Below are positions 25,733-34,897 of a stretch of DNA of 64,000 bases, piece after piece (position 1 is the stretch's first letter; each line of letters starts with the position of its first letter). The stretch lies in NCBI RefSeq assembly GCF_900104685.1, contig NZ_LT629755.1:2976001-3040000 (forward strand), written 5' to 3'. The notes under the pieces are model-generated. The model was not told the origin of the DNA. It saw only the letters and a program-made list of their open reading frames with translations, and searched no databases. Source of the DNA: Agromyces flavus (GTDB taxonomy: Bacteria > Actinomycetota > Actinomycetes > Actinomycetales > Microbacteriaceae). The position numbers and the translations under genes were made by a program.

Positions 25733-26389
25733 ATGACGGCAGTGGAACGGCCCCTGGTCCTCGCGACGGCGGTCGCACTCGCGCTCGGATTGAGTGCGTG
25801 CACCGCATCCGGATCGGGAGCACCCGAGCCGACGAGCCCGACCGTGCAGCTGGGTGCCCCCGGCGAGCCCAACCGCACGTTGTCGCCCGACGAGGCGGCC
25901 GCGGTCGAGGGCCCTGAGCACACCGATGACGACGTCGCCTTCATGCAGATGATGGTCGTGCACCACGATCAGGCCATCACGATGACCGGATGGGTCGACG
26001 ATCGGACGCAGGATCGCGACATCCGACTGCTCGCCGAGCGCATGCGCCTCAGCCAGGAGGCGGAGATCGAGTTCATCGCCGGATGGCTGCAGGACCGGGG
26101 CGCGCCGCTGCGCGGTGATCACGCCGATCACGCCGGCGGCGCGATGCCCGGCATGCTCGCCGAAGACCAGCTCGAGCGACTCGAAGCGTCGTCGGGCGAG
26201 GAGTTCGAGCGACTGTTCCTCGAGTACATGATCCAGCACCACGCGGGCGCGCTCGAGATGGTGGCCGACCTCTGGTCCGCGGGCGGCGGCCAAGAGGTGG
26301 AGATCGGCCGGTTCGCACGTGACGTCGAGGGCGACCAGGGCATCGAGATCACGCGGATGCAGGCGATGCTCGCCGAGCACAGCTCCTGA
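25733..26389 (+). CDS. DUF305-family lipoprotein
   Basis: 218 residues. Signal sequence with lipobox LSAC (about residue 22). The mature part shows the DUF305 pattern twice: FMQMMVVHHDQAITM and YMIQHHAGALEMV, both with the paired His and Met residues typical of the family, plus a His/Met-rich HADHAGGAMPGM. These suggest Cu or another soft metal binding on the cell surface. AAGGAGTGGA precedes the start. Confidence 0.85.
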   Translation: MTAVERPLVLATAVALALGLSACTASGSGAPEPTSPTVQLGAPGEPNRTLSPDEAAAVEGPEHTDDDVAFMQMMVVHHDQAITMTGWVDDRTQDRDIRLLAERMRLSQEAEIEFIAGWLQDRGAPLRGDHADHAGGAMPGMLAEDQLERLEASSGEEFERLFLEYMIQHHAGALEMVADLWSAGGGQEVEIGRFARDVEGDQGIEITRMQAMLAEHSS

Positions 26390-26437
26390 CCGCCGGTCGG
26401 GAGCCCGCCGGGCGGCCCACCCGGGGCCATGACACGA

Positions 26438-26471
26438 CGATGCCCAGCGACCATCGGATCGCCGGGCATCG
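26438..26471. terminator. Bidirectional terminator between convergent genes
   Basis: A 13-bp stem with one G-T pair: CGATGCCCAGCGA at 26438-26450 and TCGCCGGGCATCG at 26459-26471, loop of 8 nt. It sits between the DUF305 stop (26389) and the stop of the LVIVD-repeat gene (26487), serving both. Confidence 0.75.
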
Positions 26472-26486
26472 CCGTTCGGTGCCGGA

Positions 26487-28262
26487 TCAGCTGAAGGTGG
26501 CCTTCAGCTCGGTGATCGCCTGGACGACGGCCGAATCAGCCGGTGCGCCCGACTTCTTGATGGCGTTGTCGAGCTGGGCGACGATCGCCGTGCTGCTCGA
26601 GCCGTCGGCGACGAGCACCTGCGCCTCGGCGAGGTGCGTGCGCACCTGCGCGAGCGCCTTGTCGCTCAATGTGCCGGCGCGCTCCGCCTGGTCGACGTAC
26701 GACCCGGCGACCGCGAAGCTCGGCGCGTGCACGAGCCTCGCCTGGTGCTGGGCGTTGAACTCGTCGAGGACGATCTCACCCGCCGCGGCGATCTCGTTCG
26801 CCGACATCCAGTCGCTCTCGGCGAGCTCGACCGTGTCGAAGCCGCGCGCGATCTCGCTGCCGAGCACGTTGCCGTTGTACCAGTAGGTCGACCAGTACCC
26901 GCCGAGGGTGAGGCCGCCGGCGCTCACCGGACCGCGGTCGAGGTACGCGATCTCGATCGGCTCCGCCGTGTCGGTGAAGTCGATGATCGACAGTCCGCCC
27001 TGGTACCAGGCCTGCACCATGATGTCGCGGCCCGGGACCGGGATGATCGAGCCATTGTGCGCCACGCAGTTCTCCTGCGCCGTCTGCGGAGCCGGGAGCT
27101 TGTAGTAGCTCGCGAACTCGAGCTTGCCGTCGACGATGTCGAACAGCGCGTTCGCACCCCATTCGGGCTGATGCTCCGCCAGGCAGCGCGCTCCGGTGCC
27201 GCCGCCCCATTCGTCGGTGAAGATGACCTTCGTGCCGTCGTTGTTGAACGTCGCCGAGTGCCAGTACGAGAAGTTGGGGTCGGCGACCGCGTCGATGCGC
27301 TCCGGCTTCACCGGGTCGCTGATGTCGACGAGGATGCCGTTGCCCTGGCACGCGCCCGCGAGGAGCCCGATCTCGGGGAACGCCGTGACGTCGTGGCAGG
27401 TGTTGGTGTTCGGCGTCGGGCTGTAGAACGCGCCGCTCGGATGACGCTGGGTGTTCGGCAGCGTGTTCTGCAGGCCGTTGAACGCCCCGGTCTCGACGTC
27501 GGTGAAGATGCGGGGCTGGCTGACGATCGCCGCGTCCTCCGGCGACGCGAGCGGCACCTTGATGACGTCGATGCGCCACTGCGTCGGATTGCCGGAGGTC
27601 ACGGGCTCGGTCGTGAGGGCGGCGTTCTCGCAACCCGCGAGCTCGAGCGCGGGGCGCACGCCGGCGGTGCCCGAGTTGTAGATGTACACGTTCTCCGCGT
27701 CATCCGGGTCGGTCACCAGCGTGTGCGTGTGCGAACCACGGCAGGTCTGCACGCCCGGCAGCTGCAGCGGGTTCGAGAGGTCGCTGATGTCGAAGATGCG
27801 CACGCCCCGGAACCGCTCGGGGTTGACGCTGCCGGCCGCACCCTGGGTGCCGCAGTCGATCCGCCCGTTCGTCGCCTCGACCGACATGAACAGCAGGTCG
27901 CCGTGGACCGACACGTCGCCCTGGCCGCCCGGACACACGAACGCCGTGTCGAGGACGGGCGCAGCCGGGTCGGAGATGTCGAAGACCTGGAAGCCGGAGT
28001 AGCTTCCGACGATGGCGTGGTCGCCGGTGAACGCCAGGTCGGAGTTGATCGTGAAGCCGGCCGGGAGGGGCACGTTCTGCAGGAACTCGACGCCGCTCGT
28101 CGCCATCTCGGCATCTCGGAGTCCCGCGCCGAGGCCGACGCGCGGGTCGTCCTCTGCCGAGGCGGCCGTCGCCGTCACCAACGACGCGCCGAGCAGCAGC
28201 GCCCCGCTCGCGGCGAGCGCTCGTCTGCGCCATCGGACCGGTGGGTGGGAGGTTCTCATCAT
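26487..28262 (-). CDS. Secreted LVIVD-repeat protein
   Basis: 591 residues from ATG 28262. The signal peptide (RWRRRALAASGALLLGASLV, cleavage after ASA) leads to a beta-propeller-like series of repeats of the LVIVD type: SGFQVFDISDP, RGVRIFDISDL, NGILVDISDP and GGLSIIDFTD. Several Cys are scattered and probably disulfide-bonded. The last 90 residues form a charged helical domain without the repeat. Exported, function unknown; no wall anchor seen. Confidence 0.85.
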   Translation of the reverse strand: MMRTSHPPVRWRRRALAASGALLLGASLVTATAASAEDDPRVGLGAGLRDAEMATSGVEFLQNVPLPAGFTINSDLAFTGDHAIVGSYSGFQVFDISDPAAPVLDTAFVCPGGQGDVSVHGDLLFMSVEATNGRIDCGTQGAAGSVNPERFRGVRIFDISDLSNPLQLPGVQTCRGSHTHTLVTDPDDAENVYIYNSGTAGVRPALELAGCENAALTTEPVTSGNPTQWRIDVIKVPLASPEDAAIVSQPRIFTDVETGAFNGLQNTLPNTQRHPSGAFYSPTPNTNTCHDVTAFPEIGLLAGACQGNGILVDISDPVKPERIDAVADPNFSYWHSATFNNDGTKVIFTDEWGGGTGARCLAEHQPEWGANALFDIVDGKLEFASYYKLPAPQTAQENCVAHNGSIIPVPGRDIMVQAWYQGGLSIIDFTDTAEPIEIAYLDRGPVSAGGLTLGGYWSTYWYNGNVLGSEIARGFDTVELAESDWMSANEIAAAGEIVLDEFNAQHQARLVHAPSFAVAGSYVDQAERAGTLSDKALAQVRTHLAEAQVLVADGSSSTAIVAQLDNAIKKSGAPADSAVVQAITELKATFS

Positions 28263-28492
28263 CGGTGGTGCCCTCTCTTCTCGGTTTCTGCTCCGATCGA
28301 TGCCCATCCGACGGGCGGGCCGCACACCCTCGTGCGACCCGCGACCTCCGGCGAAGCCGATCTGTGGAACAAAGCTATCCATGAACCGATATGGAGCGCA
28401 GCATCCGTTTTCCCGGATCAGTCGATTCGAGGCCGGCACCCGCGTCGGAGGCGCGGCGTAGGCTACGAGCGATCCCGATCGGAGGGCCTTCC

Positions 28493-29215
28493 ATGTGCGG
28501 ACGCTTCGTGGTCTCCCAGCAGGTCGACGACCTCACGGCCGTGTTCGACGCCGAGAACGACTTCGCCGACTGGCGGCCGTCGTACAGCCTCGCGCCGACC
28601 GACACCGTCCCGATCGTCCGCGAGCGCGCGAAGTCCGACACCGGCGAGTTCGTCCGTCGTGTCGAGCCTGCGCGCTGGGACTTCAAGCCCTCCTTCATGA
28701 AGGAGTCCAAGCGACCGCAGTTCAACAGCCGCATCGAGACGGTCGCGACCAACGGACTGTGGAAGGGCGCGTTCGCGTCCGGCCGGTGCATCGTCCCGAT
28801 GCGGGGCTACTACGAATGGACCGGCGACCCCGGGAAGAAGCGCGCGCACTACCTGCACGGGCCCGATGAGCTGCTCGCCGCCGCCGGCATCTCGACCGCG
28901 CGCAAGCTCGACGACGGGTCCTGGGAGGTGTCCACCTCGATCATCACGCGCGAGGCCCGCGACGCGTCGGGCGAGATCCACGACCGGATGCCGGTGTACC
29001 TCCCGCTCGACGCCGTCGACCACTACCTCGACCCGGCCAAGCTCTCCCCCGCCGACGCCCAGGCGATGGTCGACTTCCTCATCGCGCAGTCCGATCGCGT
29101 CGCGCCCACCATCACCGAGTACGAGGTCGATCCACGCGTCAACAACTCGCGACGCGTCGACCCCTCCGATCCCGGCCTGATCGAACCGCTCGGCGAGGCG
29201 CCCACGGTCGAGTGA
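28493..29215 (+). CDS. SOS-response-associated peptidase family protein (SRAP/YedK/HMCES)
   Basis: 240 residues. Starts MCGRF, with the autocatalytically exposed Cys2 that forms a thiazolidine crosslink with abasic sites in single-stranded DNA. The other active-site elements are present: FNSRIET (Asn), GYYEW (Glu) and IHDRMP (His). GGAGGG precedes the ATG. It protects abasic sites at replication forks. No LexA-type box was recognised in the 230-bp spacer. Confidence 0.92.
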   Translation: MCGRFVVSQQVDDLTAVFDAENDFADWRPSYSLAPTDTVPIVRERAKSDTGEFVRRVEPARWDFKPSFMKESKRPQFNSRIETVATNGLWKGAFASGRCIVPMRGYYEWTGDPGKKRAHYLHGPDELLAAAGISTARKLDDGSWEVSTSIITREARDASGEIHDRMPVYLPLDAVDHYLDPAKLSPADAQAMVDFLIAQSDRVAPTITEYEVDPRVNNSRRVDPSDPGLIEPLGEAPTVE

Positions 29216-29233
29216 GTCCCTGGCGGCGTCCGC

Positions 29234-29617
29234 TCACTCCTCGCGCGGGACGAGTCGCAGGGTCAGCGGATGCACCCGCTCGCCGACGACGGTCGCGACG
29301 ATGCGCGGACTGCTGATGGGGTCGTACTTGTCGTGGTACGCCGCATCGATCGCCTCGGCGGGCGTCCCCGACGCATCCGCGAAGTCGACGTCCCGCTCGA
29401 CGCCGCCTGCGGCGATCCGCCCGCGACCCCGGCGCCGGGCGTTGACGTACCAGGGGTTCTCAGGCCCGTACGCGCTGCGCACGAACAGGTCGTCTCCGAC
29501 CCGCACGACCCAGATGATGATCGGCTTGCTGAAGCTGCCGTCGCGACGGAGCGAGGAGATGCGCAGTTCCTCGGCCTCGGCGATCCGGTCCAGCTCCTCC
29601 TCGGTCCACGCGGTCAT
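29234..29617 (-). CDS. DUF2255-like flavin-reductase-fold protein
   Basis: 127 residues. MTAWTEEELDRIAEAEEL opens a split-barrel-like domain with SKPIIIWVVRVGDDLFVRSAYGPEN and NPWYVNARRRG, which resembles DUF2255/nitroreductase-like PPOX folds that bind F420 or FMN. Function unknown. Divergent from the YbaK-type gene with a strong inverted repeat between them. Confidence 0.75.
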   Translation of the reverse strand: MTAWTEEELDRIAEAEELRISSLRRDGSFSKPIIIWVVRVGDDLFVRSAYGPENPWYVNARRRGRGRIAAGGVERDVDFADASGTPAEAIDAAYHDKYDPISSPRIVATVVGERVHPLTLRLVPREE

Positions 29618-29678
29618 GGATCGATCCTGACACCGGCGTCGCGACTCGGCGACCCCGGCGGGGCCGGCGTGATCGAGA

Positions 29679-29715
29679 GGTCGCGGATGCACCGTACGGC
29701 CGTGCATCCGCGACC
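29679..29715. repeat. Perfect 14-bp inverted repeat between divergent genes
   Basis: GGTCGCGGATGCAC (29679-29692) and its exact complement (29702-29715) around a 9-nt centre. It sits 44 bp before the YbaK-type start and 62 bp before the DUF2255 start. A terminator is not expected between divergent genes, so an operator or a mobile repeat is more likely. Confidence 0.55.
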
Positions 29716-29758
29716 ATTCGACCGCCGGCGGTCGCGGCATCCGTCGTACGCTCGCAGC

Positions 29759-30307
29759 ATGCGCTTCGGAACGCTCGAGTTCACCCCCGCCCTCGACTCG
29801 CCCGAGCTGCTCGCGCCGCCGACCGCGACCGCGCTGGCCGCGGCACCGGATGGCGCGGCCGGCGACGTGCTCGTCGCCGCGATCGATCCCGGGCTCGCCG
29901 ACACGGCCGCGTTCTGCGAGCACCACGAGATCTCCTTGGCGGATGGCGCGAACTGCGTCGTCGTGCAGGCGCGCCGCGGCGAGCGCACCTGGTATGCGGC
30001 GCTGCTTGTGCGGGGCTCCGACCGCGCCGACGTCAACGGCGTCGTGCGGCGGTACCTCGACGCGCGCAGGCTCTCGTTCGCCTCGATGGACGACGCGGTC
30101 GCCCTCACCGGCATGGAGTACGGCGGCATCACGCCCGTCGGACTGCCGGCCGACTGGCCGCTGCTCCTCGACGAGCCGGTCGCCGCGCACGAGCGGCTCA
30201 TCGTCGGCAGCGGCATCCGGGGCTCGAAGCTGCTCGTGACCGGCCGGTTCCTCGCGGGCCTGCCGAACGCCGAGGTGCTCGCGCTCGCCCTGGGCGCCGG
30301 GGTCTAG
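29759..30307 (+). CDS. YbaK/ProRS-associated editing-domain protein
   Basis: 182 residues matching the YbaK fold: CEHHEISLADGANCVVVQARRGERTWYAALLVRGSDRADVNGVVRRYL, with a central MEYGGITPVGLP, the typical glycine-rich active-site loop. Such domains hydrolyse mischarged aminoacyl-tRNA. Free-standing and 182 residues as usual. Its stop codon overlaps the convergent PAP2 stop in a shared CTAG (30304-30307). Confidence 0.85.
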   Translation: MRFGTLEFTPALDSPELLAPPTATALAAAPDGAAGDVLVAAIDPGLADTAAFCEHHEISLADGANCVVVQARRGERTWYAALLVRGSDRADVNGVVRRYLDARRLSFASMDDAVALTGMEYGGITPVGLPADWPLLLDEPVAAHERLIVGSGIRGSKLLVTGRFLAGLPNAEVLALALGAGV

Positions 30308-31026
30308 CGCAGCGGCCGACCCGTCGAGAGCAGCTCCCGCCGGACCACGGCGGCGCTCCAACGCCCCAGCAGCGCCCCCGCGACGGTGTCCGAGATGTGG
30401 TGCTGCCCGCGGTAGATGCGCGAGAGCGCGACGCCGCCGGGAATCCCGTACCGCAGCACGGGTCCGAGAACTCGAGCGCCGCGGACGCCATGGCGGTCGA
30501 GCAGGTCGGCGAGCGTGGTGTGCAGCGCGACGGCAGCCGCCGTGTGACCGGACGGGAACGACGACGTGGCGTGCGGCTGCTCGGGCCGCCACACGCCGAG
30601 CGGTCGCGGTCGTCCGACGAGCGCCGCGGACCCGACGAAGCACGCCGTCTCGAGCGCGAGCGCCGCACCGGGGGCGACGGTGGAGCGCCGGTCGCGCGTC
30701 AGCCACCACGTCACGGCGCACCAGAACGCTCCGTTCGCGATCGTCTGCGGCACCCCGGAGTACCACGAGAGCGACGAGGTGACGCGGTCGAGCAGCTCGC
30801 GCGGCTCGGTCGGCTCGCGCGGCTCGGACGGCTCCAACGGCGCGGGCGGCTCCAACGGCGCCCCGTCGTCGTCAGGTCGGTGGCCGAACGCGGCCTGGAG
30901 GGCTCGAACGGGCCGGTCCTCGACGGGGTCGTCGCCGCCGACGAGCCGAGCGACTCGACCGGCCGCAGCGAGGACCGCGATCGCGCCGAGCCCGGGCACG
31001 ACGATCGAGCGGAGGAACGGACGCAT
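30304..31026 (-). CDS. PAP2-family phosphatase
   Basis: 240 residues. Phosphatase motifs 2 and 3 are complete: FPSGHTAAA and SRIYRGQHHISD. Motif 1 is VGRPRP without the usual Lys, so its activity as lipid or undecaprenyl pyrophosphate phosphatase is likely but unproven. Several hydrophobic segments; a Pro/Glu-rich low-complexity linker (about residues 55-75) precedes the catalytic part. Confidence 0.85.
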   Translation of the reverse strand: MRPFLRSIVVPGLGAIAVLAAAGRVARLVGGDDPVEDRPVRALQAAFGHRPDDDGAPLEPPAPLEPSEPREPTEPRELLDRVTSSLSWYSGVPQTIANGAFWCAVTWWLTRDRRSTVAPGAALALETACFVGSAALVGRPRPLGVWRPEQPHATSSFPSGHTAAAVALHTTLADLLDRHGVRGARVLGPVLRYGIPGGVALSRIYRGQHHISDTVAGALLGRWSAAVVRRELLSTGRPLR

Positions 31027-31108
31027 GCCCGGCAGCCTAGCCACCGACGGTCGCCCTCGATGTCGCAGGACGGCCCGGGTCGAGGACCCGGGCCGTTCTG
31101 ATCGATGC

Positions 31109-31195
31109 TGGTGCGCAAGGGGGGAGTTGAACCCCCACGCCCTCACGGGCACACGGACCTGAACCGTGCGCGTCTGCCTATTCCGCCACTTGCGC
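31109..31195 (-). tRNA. tRNA-Leu (CAG)
   Basis: Type II tRNA with long variable arm. Acceptor stem GCGCAAG pairs with CTTGCGC, followed by A and an encoded CCA (31109-31111). The anticodon loop TTCAGGT carries CAG, decoding CUG. The T arm GGGGGTTCAACTCCCCC is perfect. Length 87 nt with CCA. Confidence 0.95.
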
Positions 31196-31426
31196 ATACC
31201 GATTCGCAGTTGCGAACCAGCCAACCGAGACTAACATACCTGCGCGTGGCATCCGTCCTCGGGCGGATGGCGCGGGCCGGCCCCTCGGCCCTCACTCCCC
31301 CTCCCCAGATCAGCAGCCTTGGCATCCGCTCCGAGTCGGTCGAACCCCTCGCGCCGTCCGCGACCGCGGGAATAGCCTTGGCTATCCGGCACCGGCGCCC
31401 ACCATCTCCCCATCGAAAGGATCGCC

Positions 31427-32281
31427 GTGACCCTCCCCCGCGACGCACGTGAGCGCGCGAACGCGAACCTCCCCACCGTCTCCCCCGACGAGGTCGACCT
31501 CAGCGACATCCGCGGCTGGCTGTTCGACCTCGACGGCGTCCTGACGCCGACGGCGGTGGTGCACATGCACGCGTGGGCGAGGCTGTTCGCGCCGTTCCTC
31601 GAGGCGCACGGCGCCGCGCCGTACGGCGACGCCGACTACTACGCGTACATCGACGGCAAGCCGCGCTACGACGGCGTGCGCTCGCTGCTCGCGAGCCGCG
31701 ACATCCGGCTGCCCGAGGGCGGCCCCGCCGATGCCGCGACCGAAGAGACCGTGCACGGGCTCGGCAACCGCAAGAACGAGGCGTTCAACGAGACCCTGGC
31801 CGAGGAGGGCGTCGAGCCGTACCCCGCGAGCGTCGCGCTGCTCGACGCGATCGAGCGCGCCGGCGGTCACGTGGCGGTGGTGTCCAGTTCCAAGAACGCG
31901 CCGGCGGTGCTCGCCGCGGCGGGCATCGCCGACCGGTTCGAGATCGTCGTCGACGGCGCGGTCGCCGCGCGTGACGGCATCCCCGGCAAGCCCGCGCCCG
32001 ACATGTTCCTCCGGGCGGCCGAGTTGCTCGGGCTCCCGCCGGGCGAGTGCGCGGTCATCGAAGACGCCGAGTCCGGTGTGAAGGCCGGCGCGACCGGTCC
32101 CTTCGGGCTCGTCGTGGGCGTCGATCGAGGCGTCGGTCGCGACACCCTCGTCGAGCTCGGCGCCGACGTGATCGTCGACGAGCTCGACGAACTGGTCTCC
32201 GCCGTCGAGCGCGCGCACGCGACATCCGCCCGCACGACCACCGACCCGACCGCCACCGCAACCGAAGAGGACCCCGCATGA
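31427..32281 (+). CDS. Beta-phosphoglucomutase-type HAD hydrolase
   Basis: 284 residues, GTG start. HAD motif I is FDLDGVLT with Asp34 and Asp36; motif II is the Ser in SSSKNA and motif III is GKPAPDMF, with the last acid motif EDAESGV. Beta-PGM converts beta-glucose 1-phosphate to glucose 6-phosphate. Its stop overlaps the GH65 start (ATGA), and the two form a disaccharide phosphorolysis pair. A palindrome ATAGCC-TT-GGCTAT at 31372-31385 lies 42 bp before the start. Confidence 0.9.
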   Translation: MTLPRDARERANANLPTVSPDEVDLSDIRGWLFDLDGVLTPTAVVHMHAWARLFAPFLEAHGAAPYGDADYYAYIDGKPRYDGVRSLLASRDIRLPEGGPADAATEETVHGLGNRKNEAFNETLAEEGVEPYPASVALLDAIERAGGHVAVVSSSKNAPAVLAAAGIADRFEIVVDGAVAARDGIPGKPAPDMFLRAAELLGLPPGECAVIEDAESGVKAGATGPFGLVVGVDRGVGRDTLVELGADVIVDELDELVSAVERAHATSARTTTDPTATATEEDPA

Positions 32282-34797
32282 GGTTCGCCGACACCGACCC
32301 GCTGAACCGGACCCGCTTCCCCGCCGACCCCTGGGCGCTCGTCGAGGGCGAGTTCGGCGTCGACGACATGGGGCGCACCGAGACGCTGTTCGCCGTCGGC
32401 AACGGATACCTCGGCCTGCGCGGCAACGTCGAGGAGGGCCGCGACGGCCACATGCACGGCACGTTCGTGAACGGCTTCCACGAGACGTGGCCGATCCGTC
32501 ACGCCGAGGAGGCGTTCGGCTTCGCGCGCGTCGGACAGACGATCGTCAATGCGCCGGATGCCAAGATCATCCGCCTCTACGTCGACGACGAGCCGCTCGT
32601 GATCACCGAGGCCGAGATCATGTCGTACGAGCGACGCCTCGACTTCCGCCTCGGCGCACTCAGCCGGCGCATCGAGTGGCGCACGCCGTCGGGCAAGCGC
32701 GTGCTCATCACGAGCCGCCGCATGACGAGCTTCACCGACCGCCACCTCGGCGTCATCGACTACGAGGTCGAGCTGCTCGACGCCGATGCCGCGGTCACCA
32801 TCTCGAGCCAGATCCTCAACCGCCAGGACGGTCGCGACGAGTACCGATCCGGCGTCACCGAGGTCCCCGGCGCCTTCGACCCGCGCAAGGCCGAGATGTT
32901 CACCGAGCGCGTGCTGCAGCCCCGCGTGCAGCGCCGCGACGGCGGCCGCTACATGCTCGGCTACCAGTGCACGAACTCGAAGATGGCGATCTCGGTGGGT
33001 GCACTGCACTCCATCGAGACCGAGAACGAGTTCACCGAGACCGGTTCGATCGGCGACGACCTCGCCAAGCACATCTACCGGGTGCGCGCCCAGAAGGGCG
33101 TGCCGATCCGCATCACCAAGCTGATCAGCTACCACACCGCCCGCAAGGTGCCCGCGCGCGAGCTGGTCGACCGCTGCGACCGCACGCTCGACCGCGGCGC
33201 CGAGGTCGGACTGTCCGAGCTGTTCGAGCAGCAGCGCTCGTGGCTCGCCGACTTCTGGGCCCGTTCCGACGTCGAGATCGACGGGCAGCCCGAGCTGCAG
33301 CAGGCCACTCGGTGGAACCTGTTCCAGCTCGCCCAGGCGACCGCCCGTACCGACGGCGGCGGCGTCGCCGCCAAGGGCGTCTCGGGCTCCGGATACGGCG
33401 GCCACTACTTCTGGGACTCCGAGATCTACGTGATGCCGTTCCTCAGCTACACCGCGCCGATCGTGGCGCGCAACGTGCTGCGGTTCCGCCAGCGGATGCT
33501 CGACGCGGCCCGCGACCGGGCCTCCGAGCTCAACCAGCGTGGTGCGCTCTTCCCCTGGCGCACGATCAACGGGCTCGAGTCGAGCGCGTACTACGCCGCC
33601 GGCACCGCGCAGTACCACATCGATGCCGACATCGCCTTCGCGCTCTGCCAGTACGTCGCCGCCACGGGCGACGAGGACTTCCTCGCGCGCGGTGCGATCG
33701 ACATCCTCGTCGAGACCGCGCGGATGTGGGAGGACCTCGGCTTCTGGCGCACGAACGCCGACGACGTGTTCCACATCCACGGCGTGACCGGGCCCGACGA
33801 GTACACGACCGTCGTGAACGACAACCTCTTCACCAACGTGATGGCGCGCGCGAACCTCGCCGCGGCAGCGTCCGCCGTCGACAACCTGCAGGTCAACGAC
33901 CCCGAATCGCACAAGAAGCTCATCGAGCGGCTCGGCGTCACGCCGGCCGAGGTGGCGAGCTGGCGGCGTGCGGCGGCGCACATGCACATCCCGTTCGACG
34001 CCAAGCTCGGCGTGCACCCGCAAGATGGCGCCTTCCTCGAGAAGGAGCTGTGGGACCTCGAGCACACGCCCGACACCAGCCTGCCGCTGCTGCTGCACTA
34101 CCACCCGCTGGTCATCTACCGGTTCCAGGTGCTCAAGCAGGCCGACGTGGTGCTCGCGCTGTTCCTCCAGGGCGACAAGTTCACCACCGAGGAGAAGCTC
34201 GCCGATTTCGAGTACTACGACCCGCTGACCACCGGCGACTCGACGCTCTCGGCGGTCGTGCAGTCGATCATCGCCGCCGAGGTCGGGTACCACGAGCTCG
34301 CGCTGCGCTACTTCCGCTCGGCCCTGTTCGTCGACCTCGCCGACCTGCATCACAACGCGGCCGACGGCGTGCACGTCGCATCCACCGGTGGCGTGTGGGC
34401 CGGGCTCGTCTCGGGCTTCGGAGGGTTCCGTGACCACAACGGGCGCTTCACCTTCGACCCGCGGCTGCCCGACGGGTGGGACCGACTGAGCTTCCGCCTG
34501 ACGCTGCGCGGCAGTCGCATCCGCGTCGACCTCACCGCCGATGCCATCCGGTTCGAGATCGAGGTCGGCGAAGCGGATGCCGCGGTGCCGCTGCAGGTGC
34601 GCGGCGAGCCGGTGCTCGTCACTGCGGTCGCGCCGGTGACCGTCCCGCTCGACGGGCATGGAGCCCGCCGTGTCGGGGCGCCGACGATGCAGAACGTGCG
34701 GGGCGCGCGCCGCGCCGACGGCACGCTGCTCACGGCATCCATCCCCACCCTGTCGCTCGACGTCGACGAAGCGGAGGCCGCCGCGGTCTTCGACTGA
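32278..34797 (+). CDS. Glycoside hydrolase family 65 disaccharide phosphorylase
   Basis: 839 residues. The general-acid Glu508 sits in HGVTGPDEYTT; substrate loops GYGGHYFWDSEIYV and DLHHNAADGVHVASTGG are typical of GH65. Family members cleave maltose, trehalose, kojibiose or nigerose with phosphate to give glucose and beta-glucose 1-phosphate. The following partner, beta-phosphoglucomutase, is coded just before it, which fits. Which disaccharide is used cannot be told from the sequence. Confidence 0.92.
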   Translation: MRFADTDPLNRTRFPADPWALVEGEFGVDDMGRTETLFAVGNGYLGLRGNVEEGRDGHMHGTFVNGFHETWPIRHAEEAFGFARVGQTIVNAPDAKIIRLYVDDEPLVITEAEIMSYERRLDFRLGALSRRIEWRTPSGKRVLITSRRMTSFTDRHLGVIDYEVELLDADAAVTISSQILNRQDGRDEYRSGVTEVPGAFDPRKAEMFTERVLQPRVQRRDGGRYMLGYQCTNSKMAISVGALHSIETENEFTETGSIGDDLAKHIYRVRAQKGVPIRITKLISYHTARKVPARELVDRCDRTLDRGAEVGLSELFEQQRSWLADFWARSDVEIDGQPELQQATRWNLFQLAQATARTDGGGVAAKGVSGSGYGGHYFWDSEIYVMPFLSYTAPIVARNVLRFRQRMLDAARDRASELNQRGALFPWRTINGLESSAYYAAGTAQYHIDADIAFALCQYVAATGDEDFLARGAIDILVETARMWEDLGFWRTNADDVFHIHGVTGPDEYTTVVNDNLFTNVMARANLAAAASAVDNLQVNDPESHKKLIERLGVTPAEVASWRRAAAHMHIPFDAKLGVHPQDGAFLEKELWDLEHTPDTSLPLLLHYHPLVIYRFQVLKQADVVLALFLQGDKFTTEEKLADFEYYDPLTTGDSTLSAVVQSIIAAEVGYHELALRYFRSALFVDLADLHHNAADGVHVASTGGVWAGLVSGFGGFRDHNGRFTFDPRLPDGWDRLSFRLTLRGSRIRVDLTADAIRFEIEVGEADAAVPLQVRGEPVLVTAVAPVTVPLDGHGARRVGAPTMQNVRGARRADGTLLTASIPTLSLDVDEAEAAAVFD

Positions 34798-34897
34798 GGC
34801 CGACCCGCCGGGGAACCGTCCCGCCGCGAGGTTCCGGGCGCGTTCGCACCGGCTCCGGCTAGCATGTCAGTCGAATCACGGACCGGACGGGAGACCT

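Noticed and set aside
31372..31385. ATAGCC-TT-GGCTAT palindrome before the phosphoglucomutase gene
   Set aside because: Arms are only six bases; may be part of a promoter or a sugar-responsive operator, but too weak to call as a feature.
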